DNA from: an uncultured Clostridia bacterium | Lineage (GTDB): Bacteria; Bacillota; Clostridia; Oscillospirales; Acutalibacteraceae | DNA length: 8,461 nt | Assembly (NCBI GenBank): GCA_958445555.1 | Contig: CAUCSW010000021.1 | Location: forward strand, 1 to 8,461 | Direction: 5' to 3' | Shown here: positions 1 to 5,126 of the stretch, piece after piece | How positions within the stretch are numbered: the first letter of the stretch is position 1 | Layout: the number at the start of each line of letters is the position of its first letter | The notes under the pieces: generated by a model | Told to the model about the DNA's origin: nothing | The model's database searches: none | What the model saw: only the letters and a program-made list of their open reading frames with translations | Made by a program: the position numbers and the translations under genes

Positions 1-483
1 CATCCCGAGCAGTGTTCCGCTGCCGAGCAGCTCCCTTATCGAGCCCATAAGCATAAGCGCCGCGGTAAATCCTATTCCCATACCGAGTCCGTCAAGCACG
101 GAGGCAATGGGAGGATTTTTGCTTGCGAACATCTCCGCACGCGCAAATATTATACAGTTTACAACTATAAGCGGAAGGTAAATTCCGAGCTCGTTCGCCA
201 CCGACGGAGCATAAGCGTTCACCAACATCTGCACCGCGGAAACAAACCCCGCAATAATGGTTATGTACGCCGGGATGCGCACCTTGTCAGGTATTACCTT
301 TCTTAAAAGCGAAATAACGAAATTGGAGCAGACAAGAACGATCGTTGCTGCGATCCCCATGCCGATGCCGCCCTTAAGCGTTGTGGTTACCGCAAGCGTG
401 GGACAGGTCCCGAGGACGAGCCGCAGTGTCGGATTCTCCTTCACCAGACCGTTCGTGAATATAGAAAGAGCCTTTGCTTTCAT
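1..483 (-). CDS. rnfE: RnfE, Rnf complex membrane subunit E (partial, C-terminus outside window)
   Basis: Integral membrane subunit of the Rnf ferredoxin:NAD+ oxidoreductase. Translating the minus strand from the ATG at 483 gives 161 open codons that run off the left edge. The family is about 200-230 residues, so roughly the last quarter or more is missing. Recognisable blocks are the N-terminal NGLVKENPTLRLVLGTCP, the central PLIVVNCIIFARAEMFASKN and the later DGLGMGIGF and LLGSGTLLG. Cys27 (GTCP) and Cys110 (VNCII) match the conserved cysteines which, in characterised Rnf/Nqr complexes, help hold a [2Fe-2S] centre in the membrane between RnfE and its partner RnfA. The hydrophobic stretches fit several membrane helices. 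The ATG overlaps the rnfG stop (ATGA), and a GGAGGTG ribosome site lies 9 bases upstream inside rnfG, so translation is coupled. rnfA and rnfB would be expected beyond the left edge. Confidence 0.93.
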   Translation of the reverse strand, partial: MKAKALSIFTNGLVKENPTLRLVLGTCPTLAVTTTLKGGIGMGIAATIVLVCSNFVISLLRKVIPDKVRIPAYITIIAGFVSAVQMLVNAYAPSVANELGIYLPLIVVNCIIFARAEMFASKNPPIASVLDGLGMGIGFTAALMLMGSIRELLGSGTLLGM

Positions 484-1037
484 TTCGCCTCACCTCCGCC
501 GTTCATCACGGATCCGAACAGTATCAACGCCTGATTTACCGCATCGGTAACCGCTCTTGATGTTATCGTAGCACCTGTTATCGCGGTGATCTCACCCTCC
601 GAAGCAGCTCCTTTGACAACGCCGATCTCTCCGTTCTTGCCTTTATACTGCTCCGAGAACGACTCTTCCTTTGCCCTCTGACCGAGTCCTACGGTTTCGT
701 TCGAAACATCTACTACCCTCACCGCAATGACGGTCCCTTCTTCGGGATCGATCGCCGTCATGACCTTCACATCACCGCCGTATCCTTTAGCGGATGTCGT
801 GAAAATGAGCCCGACCGTGTCACTGCCTTTTTTGGCAATGTAGCCGAAGTCGGTCTTGTCATATGTACTGTCGGGAATAAGCATTGAAAGGGCGTCTATC
901 TCATTCTGCCTGTCAAGCTCCGCTATTTTGTCACGCGTCAGAAGATTCGTGCCCGCAAGCGCAAGCGAGGTCACAAGACAGATCACAAGAAGCGAAATGA
1001 CCGGACGCACCGACTGCATTATTTTCTTTTTATCCAT
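480..1037 (-). CDS. rnfG: RnfG, FMN-binding subunit of the Rnf complex
   Basis: RnfG carries a covalently bound FMN on the extracytoplasmic side and passes electrons within the Rnf complex. The product is 185 residues, typical for the shorter clostridial RnfG. One N-terminal membrane anchor spans about residues 12-30, after a lysine-rich start (MDKKK). The FMN-binding domain (about 65-170) contains GYGGDV (86-90), the stretch ETVGLGQRAKEESF (about 114-127) and the flavinylation motif TGATITS at 154-160. Thr157 is the expected attachment site for FMN through a phosphoester bond; the family motif is S/T-G-A-T. The start ATG overlaps the end of rnfD by 8 bases and has a GGGAGG ribosome site 9 bases upstream. 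The TGA stop overlaps the rnfE start. Attachment normally needs the flavin transferase ApbE, which is not in this window. Confidence 0.94.
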   Translation of the reverse strand: MDKKKIMQSVRPVISLLVICLVTSLALAGTNLLTRDKIAELDRQNEIDALSMLIPDSTYDKTDFGYIAKKGSDTVGLIFTTSAKGYGGDVKVMTAIDPEEGTVIAVRVVDVSNETVGLGQRAKEESFSEQYKGKNGEIGVVKGAASEGEITAITGATITSRAVTDAVNQALILFGSVMNGGGEAK

Positions 1038-2025
1038 TTTTCTTTGCCTCCCATCCGAAAGGCTTGGATGCCGTCAATCGATTTATGTGCGGCGTAAGTA
1101 TGTTCATAAGAAGTATGGAATAGGAAACGCCCTCCGGGAGAGATCCGCATCTTATAATAAATGTAAGGATGCCGCACCCTATTCCGAAGATCAGTCTTCC
1201 TTTATTGTTATTCGGCGAAGTGACATAATCGGTAGCCATAAATATCGCGCCGAGCATAACGCCGCCCGAAAGGACCGAGATCAATGCACCGTTGCCGAAC
1301 AGGACAAAAAACGAGGCGTCCCCTCCCTTTATCGCTGCGGCAGCACCGCTGATAAGACCGAGCGTCAAAATGTATGAAAGAGGAATAATCGGACTGATGA
1401 CCCTCCTTATCAGCAGATAAACTCCGCCGATGAGCAGCAGAAGAGCCGAGGTCTCGCCGATGCATCCCGGTGTTCTTCCGAAAAACAGATCGGCCAATGA
1501 ATATGCGGCATTCGGATCCGGCGCCGCCGAAAGAGCCGACGCCAGCGGCGTGGCTGACGATATCGCCTCGGTCCCGTTGAGCCAGCCGAACGGACTCACC
1601 CAATTCGTCATTGCCGCGGGAAAGGATACCAATAATATAATGCGGGCGGTTATCGCGGGATTCGCAAAATTCTGCCCGATGCCGCCGAAAAACTGCTTTA
1701 CTATAACCGAAGCCGCTATACCGCCTATCGCCGCCATCCAAAGCGGAATGGTAACGGGCAGATTGAGCGCAAGGAGCAGACCCGTAACGATCGCGGAAAG
1801 ATCGCCTATCGGGTTTTCCTTTTTGAGCAGCCGACAGAAAAGATATTCACCGCCGACAGATGACGCTATACATACAAGAGCAACCAGCAATACCCTCGGA
1901 CCGAATAAGACAGTCCCGCCTATCAGAGCAGGGGTCAATGCTATAATTACATCCGCCATGATGCCCCTTGAGGTATCCGAATGCCTTATATGCGGATTTG
2001 ACGATACGGTAAGATTTTCCATCAT
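1030..2025 (-). CDS. rnfD: RnfD, membrane subunit D of the Rnf complex
   Basis: RnfD is a polytopic membrane subunit that carries a covalent FMN and lies in the ion-translocating core of Rnf. I place the start at the ATG at 2025 (331 residues), which overlaps the rnfC stop as ATGA and has AAAGGCGG just upstream. An in-frame ATG at 2127 would add 34 residues lying inside rnfC and unlike the family, and a second ATG directly follows at 2022. Conserved landmarks are PHIRHSDTS near the N-terminus, NPIGDLSAIVTGLLLALNLP, FGGIGQNFANPAITAR, and ISSATPL with Thr159 as the expected flavinylated threonine. Near the C-terminus is FMATDYVTSPNN. Numerous hydrophobic segments fit about nine or ten membrane helices. 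Length and motifs are complete, with no sign of damage. Confidence 0.95.
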   Translation of the reverse strand: MMENLTVSSNPHIRHSDTSRGIMADVIIALTPALIGGTVLFGPRVLLVALVCIASSVGGEYLFCRLLKKENPIGDLSAIVTGLLLALNLPVTIPLWMAAIGGIAASVIVKQFFGGIGQNFANPAITARIILLVSFPAAMTNWVSPFGWLNGTEAISSATPLASALSAAPDPNAAYSLADLFFGRTPGCIGETSALLLLIGGVYLLIRRVISPIIPLSYILTLGLISGAAAAIKGGDASFFVLFGNGALISVLSGGVMLGAIFMATDYVTSPNNNKGRLIFGIGCGILTFIIRCGSLPEGVSYSILLMNILTPHINRLTASKPFGWEAKKNG

Positions 2026-2615
2026 TTGCCGCCTTTCTGCGTTGATTTGCGAAGCCTGTCCTTGCATACCTGCATAGCTTGCGTCAAAGGTCTTGCCGAG
2101 GGACATATGTAAGAACACGAGCCGCACTCTATGCAGTATTCCGCGTGAAGTGCGGCGATCTCATCCGTATTCGAGCGGGACAAAGCCTTCTCACATGCGG
2201 AAGGATTAAGCCCCATGGGACAGGCGGATATGCACCTGCCGCAGCATATACAAGGTACGGTCCTCTTGTTTCCCAGATTCTCCTTGGTAAGCGCGAGTAT
2301 CGCGTTGTTTTGCTTAAGGACCGGTGTGTCGGTGTTTTCAAGCGCGACACCCATCATCGGACCGCCGAACAAAATACGCTCAGCAGTTCCTTTAAGACCG
2401 CCGCAGAATTCTATTACATCCTTGACACTCGTTCCTATCGGAACTATCACATTGCAGGGCTTTGAAATCGCCCCGCCGTCCACGGTCAGCCTCTTGGATA
2501 CAAGCGGCATCCCCGTTCTGATATACCTGTTGAGGGTCGCTATGCTCGTAATGTTCATCACGACGCAGCCAACCTCCGCAGGTAGCTTGCCGAGGGGCAG
2601 CTTTCTTTTCGGCAC
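2022..2615 (-). CDS. rnfC: RnfC C-terminal reading frame carrying two [4Fe-4S] motifs
   Basis: This is the 3' part of the broken rnfC in the other frame, 197 codons if counted from the GTG at 2615. That GTG has no good ribosome site, and family similarity begins three codons later, so independent translation is doubtful. The fragment contains LPAEVGCVVMN, the SLBB-like region (about 45-90, with VIVPIGTSVKDVIEFCGG and ILFGGPMMG) and two ferredoxin-type cluster motifs. Cluster 1 is Cys122, Cys125, Cys128 and Cys132 followed by Pro. Cluster 2 is Cys161, Cys164, Cys167 and Cys171 followed by Pro. All eight ligands are intact, so this part shows no further decay, as expected if the lesion is recent or artefactual. 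The TGA stop overlaps the rnfD start. Confidence 0.7.
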   Translation of the reverse strand: MPKRKLPLGKLPAEVGCVVMNITSIATLNRYIRTGMPLVSKRLTVDGGAISKPCNVIVPIGTSVKDVIEFCGGLKGTAERILFGGPMMGVALENTDTPVLKQNNAILALTKENLGNKRTVPCICCGRCISACPMGLNPSACEKALSRSNTDEIAALHAEYCIECGSCSYICPSARPLTQAMQVCKDRLRKSTQKGGK

Positions 2616-3345
2616 CCTGCGGATACCTGCTCTTTAACTTCATTATGTTCACTGTGCCGTCGGAATCCTTGGCATCCGACGCTATCGAATGCAGTATTTC
2701 TATGGCCTTCGGCTTGTTTTCCTCAATGGCTATCACTACCTCTTTAATCCCCATTATCTTTTTAAGGAGGTAAACGCCCTCAAATATATCACGGGGATTC
2801 TCAATGCATTCGCGATAGTCGGTCGTGATAAAAGGTTCACACTCGGCACCGTTGATTATCAGATAATCAAGAGGCTTTTCACCCTTGGCAAGCTTGACAT
2901 GGGCGGGAAATCCGGCGCCGCCCAACCCGACAAGACCGCATTCCCTTGCTGCCGCAACAAGCTCCTCATGGGTAGTTACGGTGATGGGCGCGATCGAAGG
3001 ATCGGGTGTCATTTCGCCGTCCGACTCAATAACGACCGCTTCGGAATGCGTGCCGCGAAGCGATAAAAAATCGACTATGTCCGAAACCGTACCCGAAACG
3101 GATGAATGTATAGGAGCGGACACCAGCCTGTCGGAGTCTCCGATCTTGGTTCCGACAAACACCTTATCTCCTTTCTTTACGCAAGGGACACAGGCGGCAC
3201 CGATGTGCTGTGACATAAGTATGGTCACAAACTTCGGCGGCGGCATAACTACAGACGGACTCTCCGCAGTGTTTTTGTAATGCCCCGGCATAACTCCGCC
3301 GTGGATTCTCGCCTTCGGCAAAAGTACCGAATCAGATCTGCTCAT
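2392..3345 (-). CDS. rnfC: RnfC N-terminal reading frame (317 codons, last 70 out of frame)
   Basis: This is the 5' part of the broken rnfC as it would be translated from the ATG at 3345. Residues 1-247 are RnfC-like: KARIHGGVMPGHYKN near the start, then the barrel-like N-terminal region (PSVVMPPPKFVTILMSQHIGA). A Rossmann-type nucleotide-binding region follows, with the glycine-rich GLGGAGFP at 140-147 (FMN/NADH binding) and NGAECEPFITTDYR at about 165-178. From about residue 248 the sequence turns into arginine- and glutamine-rich text unrelated to RnfC and stops at 2392. As translated it would lack both iron-sulfur clusters and so could not carry electrons from ferredoxin. Confidence 0.7.
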   Translation of the reverse strand: MSRSDSVLLPKARIHGGVMPGHYKNTAESPSVVMPPPKFVTILMSQHIGAACVPCVKKGDKVFVGTKIGDSDRLVSAPIHSSVSGTVSDIVDFLSLRGTHSEAVVIESDGEMTPDPSIAPITVTTHEELVAAARECGLVGLGGAGFPAHVKLAKGEKPLDYLIINGAECEPFITTDYRECIENPRDIFEGVYLLKKIMGIKEVVIAIEENKPKAIEILHSIASDAKDSDGTVNIMKLKSRYPQGAEKKAAPRQATCGGWLRRDEHYEHSDPQQVYQNGDAACIQEADRGRRGDFKALQCDSSDRNECQGCNRILRRS

Positions 3346-3482
3346 AATTCATCCTCCGTAAACGCTTACATTGAACAAAACAATAGGGTAAGAACGATTT
3401 CAAAGACGGCAGCGCCGCGCGCCCTTCCGAGAAATGGCACAAAACGGGCAACAGAGTGTGATAAAGAAACGCCGCCCTGCCG

Positions 3483-3515
3483 AAAAAAGCAAGATTTCAA
3501 AAAACGAAAGCTTGC
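3483..3515 (-). terminator. Rho-independent terminator, minus strand, 138 bases before rnfC
   Basis: GCAAGCTTTC (3515-3506) pairs with GAAATCTTGC (3498-3489) with a single C-T mismatch around the loop GTTTTTT. TTTTTT (3488-3483) follows at once. Stem plus uninterrupted T-run is the classic form. It acts only on leftward transcription, because no T-run follows on the plus strand. It therefore ends, or conditionally attenuates, the transcript from the promoter at 3755-3783 before rnfC is reached. Confidence 0.65.
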
Positions 3516-3540
3516 CAGTGCCTGTTGATCTGTCAACAAG

Positions 3541-3573
3541 TAAAAATAACGGTCGACTTTGGCGGACCGATAT
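3541..3573 (-). terminator. Possible second terminator-like hairpin in the rnf leader
   Basis: On the minus strand ATATCGGTC (3573-3565) pairs with GACCGTTAT (3554-3546), with one T-T mismatch, around a 10-base loop. The distal part of the stem and the bases after it are T-rich (TTATTTTTA, 3549-3541). The GC core is only five pairs (CGGTC/GACCG), so termination would be partial. It may compete with the long-range pairing of GGATATCG and CGGTATCC, which uses some of the same bases. Confidence 0.28.
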
Positions 3574-3704
3574 CCACCCGCGCCGCATTAAGGCCTCTGC
3601 AGATGTGCCGCCCGCAAAACAAAAGTGTGAAAAGTAACGAAGAGGGATACCGACAGACAACAAGGTTGCATTCCCGCCGCCGTCTTAAGCCGACATATGC
3701 AGAT

Positions 3705-3730
3705 AAAAAAGAATAATGCCGCGCTCATTC
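3705..3730 (-). terminator. Possible early intrinsic terminator just after the promoter
   Basis: On the minus strand GAATGAGC (3730-3723) can pair with GC-A-TTATTC (3719-3711) around the loop GCG, with one bulged A and one G-U pair. A run of six T follows (3710-3705). It would stop transcripts after only about 45 nt. The stem is rather AT-rich, so this is weaker than the terminator at 3483-3515 and may instead be an RNA structural element. Confidence 0.3.
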
Positions 3731-3754
3731 CCAACGCTTTTGACCTTTTCAATA

Positions 3755-3783
3755 ATGATACCACAACTGCACTTTATTTTCAA
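3755..3783 (-). promoter_or_regulatory. Sigma-70-type promoter with extended -10, reading toward rnfC
   Basis: On the minus strand the -35 box TTGAAA (3783-3778) is separated by exactly 17 bases from the -10 box TATCAT (3760-3755). TGG stands directly before the -10, giving an extended -10 (TGn). Transcription should start near 3748, about 400 bases upstream of the rnfC start codon. It is the best promoter found upstream of rnfC; none of comparable quality was seen between the terminator at 3483 and the rnfC ATG. Confidence 0.55.
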
Positions 3784-3924
3784 TGTATTTTAATTGCCCC
3801 TAACAGTGATATTTATCGGTTTGCCATACCTGTTCCCGTTGATTATGACCATGTTCGCCGCCCTTGTCTCCTATAACAATGTCAACACACCTTCACGTAT
3901 GCATCCTCTCCTTTCATACCCTTA

Positions 3925-3947
3925 GGCGGCGCACCCTGCGCGCCGCC
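3925..3947. repeat. GC-rich hairpin repeat, copy 1
   Basis: A 23-base element: GGCGGCGC, loop ACCCTGC, GCGCCGCC, giving a perfect 8-bp stem with a 7-base loop. It is identical over all 23 bases to the element at 3999-4021. No T-run follows on either strand, so it does not look like a terminator. It resembles REP-type intergenic palindromes, but two copies in one window cannot establish a genome-wide family. Confidence 0.75.
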
Positions 3948-3995
3948 CCCACCTTCATCATCTTTCCAAGCTACTGCTATCTGCAACCCTCCATT

Positions 3996-4024
3996 CCGGG
4001 CGGCGCACCCTGCGCGCCGCCCGG
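3996..4024. repeat. GC-rich hairpin repeat, copy 2 with extended stem
   Basis: This is the second exact copy of the 23-base hairpin (core 3999-4021), 74 bases after the first. Here the stem extends by three more pairs (CCG before, CGG after) to 11 bp in total. It lies about 30 bases upstream of the AT-rich putative pstS control region and could act as a boundary between the two divergent operons. That role is inference only. Confidence 0.75.
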
Positions 4025-4055
4025 AGTCTCGTGCAGTCCCGCATTATCGCGATAT

Positions 4056-4110
4056 TTTATATGTATTTTACAAACGCAGGATTTTATATTTTACACAAAG
4101 GCGATATATT
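4056..4110 (+). promoter_or_regulatory. Putative Pho-box promoter region of pstS
   Basis: An AT-rich tract contains TTTATA (4056-4061) and TTTACA (4067-4072), an 11-base repeat with a 5-base spacer. This is the spacing and approximate sequence of Gram-positive PhoP boxes (TTAACA-like direct repeats). A possible -10, TATATT (4085-4090), lies 13 bases further on, with no good -35, as expected for an activator-dependent promoter. Two more TTTAYA hexamers occur at 4083-4088 and 4090-4095, and a second TATATT at 4105-4110. Induction by phosphate starvation would be normal for pst operons, but binding is inferred from short matches in AT-rich DNA. Confidence 0.4.
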
Positions 4111-4164
4111 AAGGGTGTCCAAGGGAAAAATAAAGGAATGAACGAAAGGAAGAAAGAAAACACT

Positions 4165-4995
4165 ATGAAAAAGAGTATTGTAAATAATTCGGTAAAAGTA
4201 ATTGCTTTGGCGGTTGCCGTCGTGACCGTCACCGCCCTGTCGGGATGCGGTTCAAAGGCTGCCTCCGGTGTTGTGTCGACAAACGGCTCGACCTCTATGG
4301 AAAAGGTCATCGGCGCACTCGGCGAGTCGTTTATGAGCAAGAATGACGGCATAAAATTCACATATGATCCCACCGGTTCGGGATCGGGAATCAGTGCCGT
4401 GGCAGAGGGCAGATGCGACATCGGACTGTCGAGCAGAGCGCTTAAGGAAGAGGAAAAGAACAACGGATTGAAAGAGACCGTCCTCGCCTACGACGGAATA
4501 GCGATAATCGTCAATCCCGAAAACACTATAGAAGACCTTGATACCGAAACGATCGCCAAGATCTACAAAGGCGAGATCACCAACTGGAAAGATGTCGGCG
4601 GTGCTGATGCCCGGATCGTTCTCATAGGAAGAGAGGCAGGCAGCGGCACAAGAGACGGATTTGAATCTATTGTCGGCGTTGAGGGTGCATGCAAGTACCG
4701 TCAGGAGCTCTCCTCCACCGGAGATGTGATAACCACCGTTTCGAAGAACCCCAATGCTATCGGATATGCATCATTGGCATCGGTGAAGGACAGTGTCAAA
4801 GCCCTCAAGGTCGGCGGTATCACCCCCACCGAGGATACCGTTAAAAACGGCAGCTATGTTATCCGGAGACCCTTCATCCTTGTTACAAAAGAAGGAACCG
4901 CTCTCTCCGAAGCCGCTCAGAAATTCTTCGACTACGCAACCTCCTCGGAGGCAGCTCCGATCATCCTTAAGGCAGGTGCCGTCGCAGCCAACTGA
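4165..4995 (+). CDS. pstS: PstS, phosphate-binding lipoprotein of the high-affinity phosphate ABC transporter
   Basis: The extracytoplasmic receptor captures inorganic phosphate and delivers it to PstCA. The product is 276 residues. I choose the ATG at 4165 because it gives a normal signal peptide: MKKS, hydrophobic stretch 11-25, lipobox LSGC at 25-28 with Cys28 as the lipidated residue. An in-frame ATG at 4138 would only add a charged nine-residue extension, and its AAAGGA sits too close to it. The ribosome site for 4165 is itself weak (purine-rich AAGAAAG). Phosphate-binding landmarks are NGSTSMEKV (about 40-48), DPTGSGSG (68-75), GLSSR (87-91) and REAGSGTRDGFE (156-167). The last of these is the typical PstS signature of the phosphate site. 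It is complete and first in the pst operon. Confidence 0.96.
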   Translation: MKKSIVNNSVKVIALAVAVVTVTALSGCGSKAASGVVSTNGSTSMEKVIGALGESFMSKNDGIKFTYDPTGSGSGISAVAEGRCDIGLSSRALKEEEKNNGLKETVLAYDGIAIIVNPENTIEDLDTETIAKIYKGEITNWKDVGGADARIVLIGREAGSGTRDGFESIVGVEGACKYRQELSSTGDVITTVSKNPNAIGYASLASVKDSVKALKVGGITPTEDTVKNGSYVIRRPFILVTKEGTALSEAAQKFFDYATSSEAAPIILKAGAVAAN

Positions 4996-5046
4996 CGGCT
5001 GCCGTCCGAAATTTTAAGCCTACGAAAATCGAACCGTATAAGACCC

Positions 5047-5085
5047 GCGTCGGGGATCGGTCAATACTGTTCCGATCTCCGGCGC
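5047..5085 (+). promoter_or_regulatory. Strong hairpin in the pstS-pstC gap
   Basis: Bases 5047-5060 (GCGTCGGGGATCGG) pair with 5072-5085 (CCGATCTCCGGCGC) over 14 continuous pairs, two of them G-U, around an 11-base loop. No T-run follows, so it is not a classic terminator. In other bacteria such a hairpin right after the binding-protein gene blocks 3' exonucleases or causes partial termination, which leaves more pstS than pstCAB mRNA. That role is inferred from position and shape. The rest of the 131-base gap holds only the pstC ribosome site. Confidence 0.6.
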
Positions 5086-5126
5086 AAGCTTGAATAAGAA
5101 CCCAAAAGAAAAAAGGTGACGGTAAA

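Larger units (their letters stand above)
2022..3345 (-). pseudogene. rnfC: RnfC, NADH/ferredoxin-side subunit of Rnf, split by a frameshift with about 8 residues missing
   Basis: The whole locus encodes RnfC, the cytoplasmic subunit that binds FMN, NAD(H) and two [4Fe-4S] clusters. Family-like sequence runs in one frame up to YPQGAEK (residues 241-247, ending at 2605). It then resumes in another frame as RKLPLGKLPAEVG, starting around 2606. In RnfC relatives such as the E. coli protein, about eight residues of the type QLTYILTG lie between these blocks. This implies that about 26 bases (24 plus 2) have been lost, close to the near-repeats GAAAAG and GAAAG at the junction. Joined and repaired, the protein would be about 449 residues, the normal family length. 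A strong ribosome site (GGAGG, 7 bases before the ATG at 3345) and first position in rnfCDGE show this was a standard operon leader gene. A real mutation and an assembly error cannot be told apart here. Confidence 0.8.
3483..3748 (-). ncRNA. Candidate structured RNA: small RNA gene or attenuated rnf leader
   Basis: This interval lies between a good minus-strand promoter (3755-3783) and a good minus-strand terminator (3483-3515), giving a predicted transcript of about 265 nt. No open frame in it looks like protein. It can form several hairpins: 3730-3711, a long-range pairing of CGGTATCC (about 3652-3645) with GGATATCG (about 3575-3568), CGGTC/GACCG at 3569-3550, and TGTTGA/TCAACA at 3538-3523. 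Two related segments, GGCTTAAGACGGCGGCGGG and GGCCTTAATGCGGCGCGGG, sit about 95 bases apart. I checked it by eye for the conserved cores of SRP RNA, tmRNA, RNase P RNA and FMN-type riboswitches and saw none. Its identity is unknown. It may be a free-standing small RNA, or the leader of rnfC whose ATG lies 138 bases beyond the terminator. Confidence 0.4.

Noticed and set aside
1208..1741. Long shadow frames inside rnfD (also 1430-2077 on the plus strand) and inside pstC and phoU
   Set aside because: They overlap strongly supported genes in other frames, have unnatural composition and show no family motifs.
2392..2615. Programmed ribosomal frameshift joining the two rnfC frames
   Set aside because: The needed shift is +1 (or -2), not the -1 expected at an A-rich slippery site. 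Slippage would also not restore the roughly eight conserved residues missing at the junction.
3367..3404. rnfC-proximal promoter using TTGAAA on the minus strand
   Set aside because: The hexamer 17 bases downstream is TTTTGT, a poor -10, and the better-looking TATTGT is only 12 bases away, so no convincing promoter is present.
3434..3637. Plus-strand open frames in 3280-3716, and an 87-codon minus-strand frame at 3400-3663
   Set aside because: They have no recognisable domain and no convincing ribosome site. The plus-strand frames lie antisense to the promoter, hairpins and terminator, and the minus-strand frame reads straight through the terminator at 3483-3515.
3925..4024. CRISPR array or tandem repeat
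   Set aside because: There are only two repeat copies, each a strong palindrome, and the copies have different stem flanks. No cas genes are present.
3864..4112. 82-codon plus-strand open frame across the GC-rich repeats
   Set aside because: It reads through both palindromes and the putative pstS promoter, has no ribosome site and gives low-complexity Cys/Pro/Ser-rich text.
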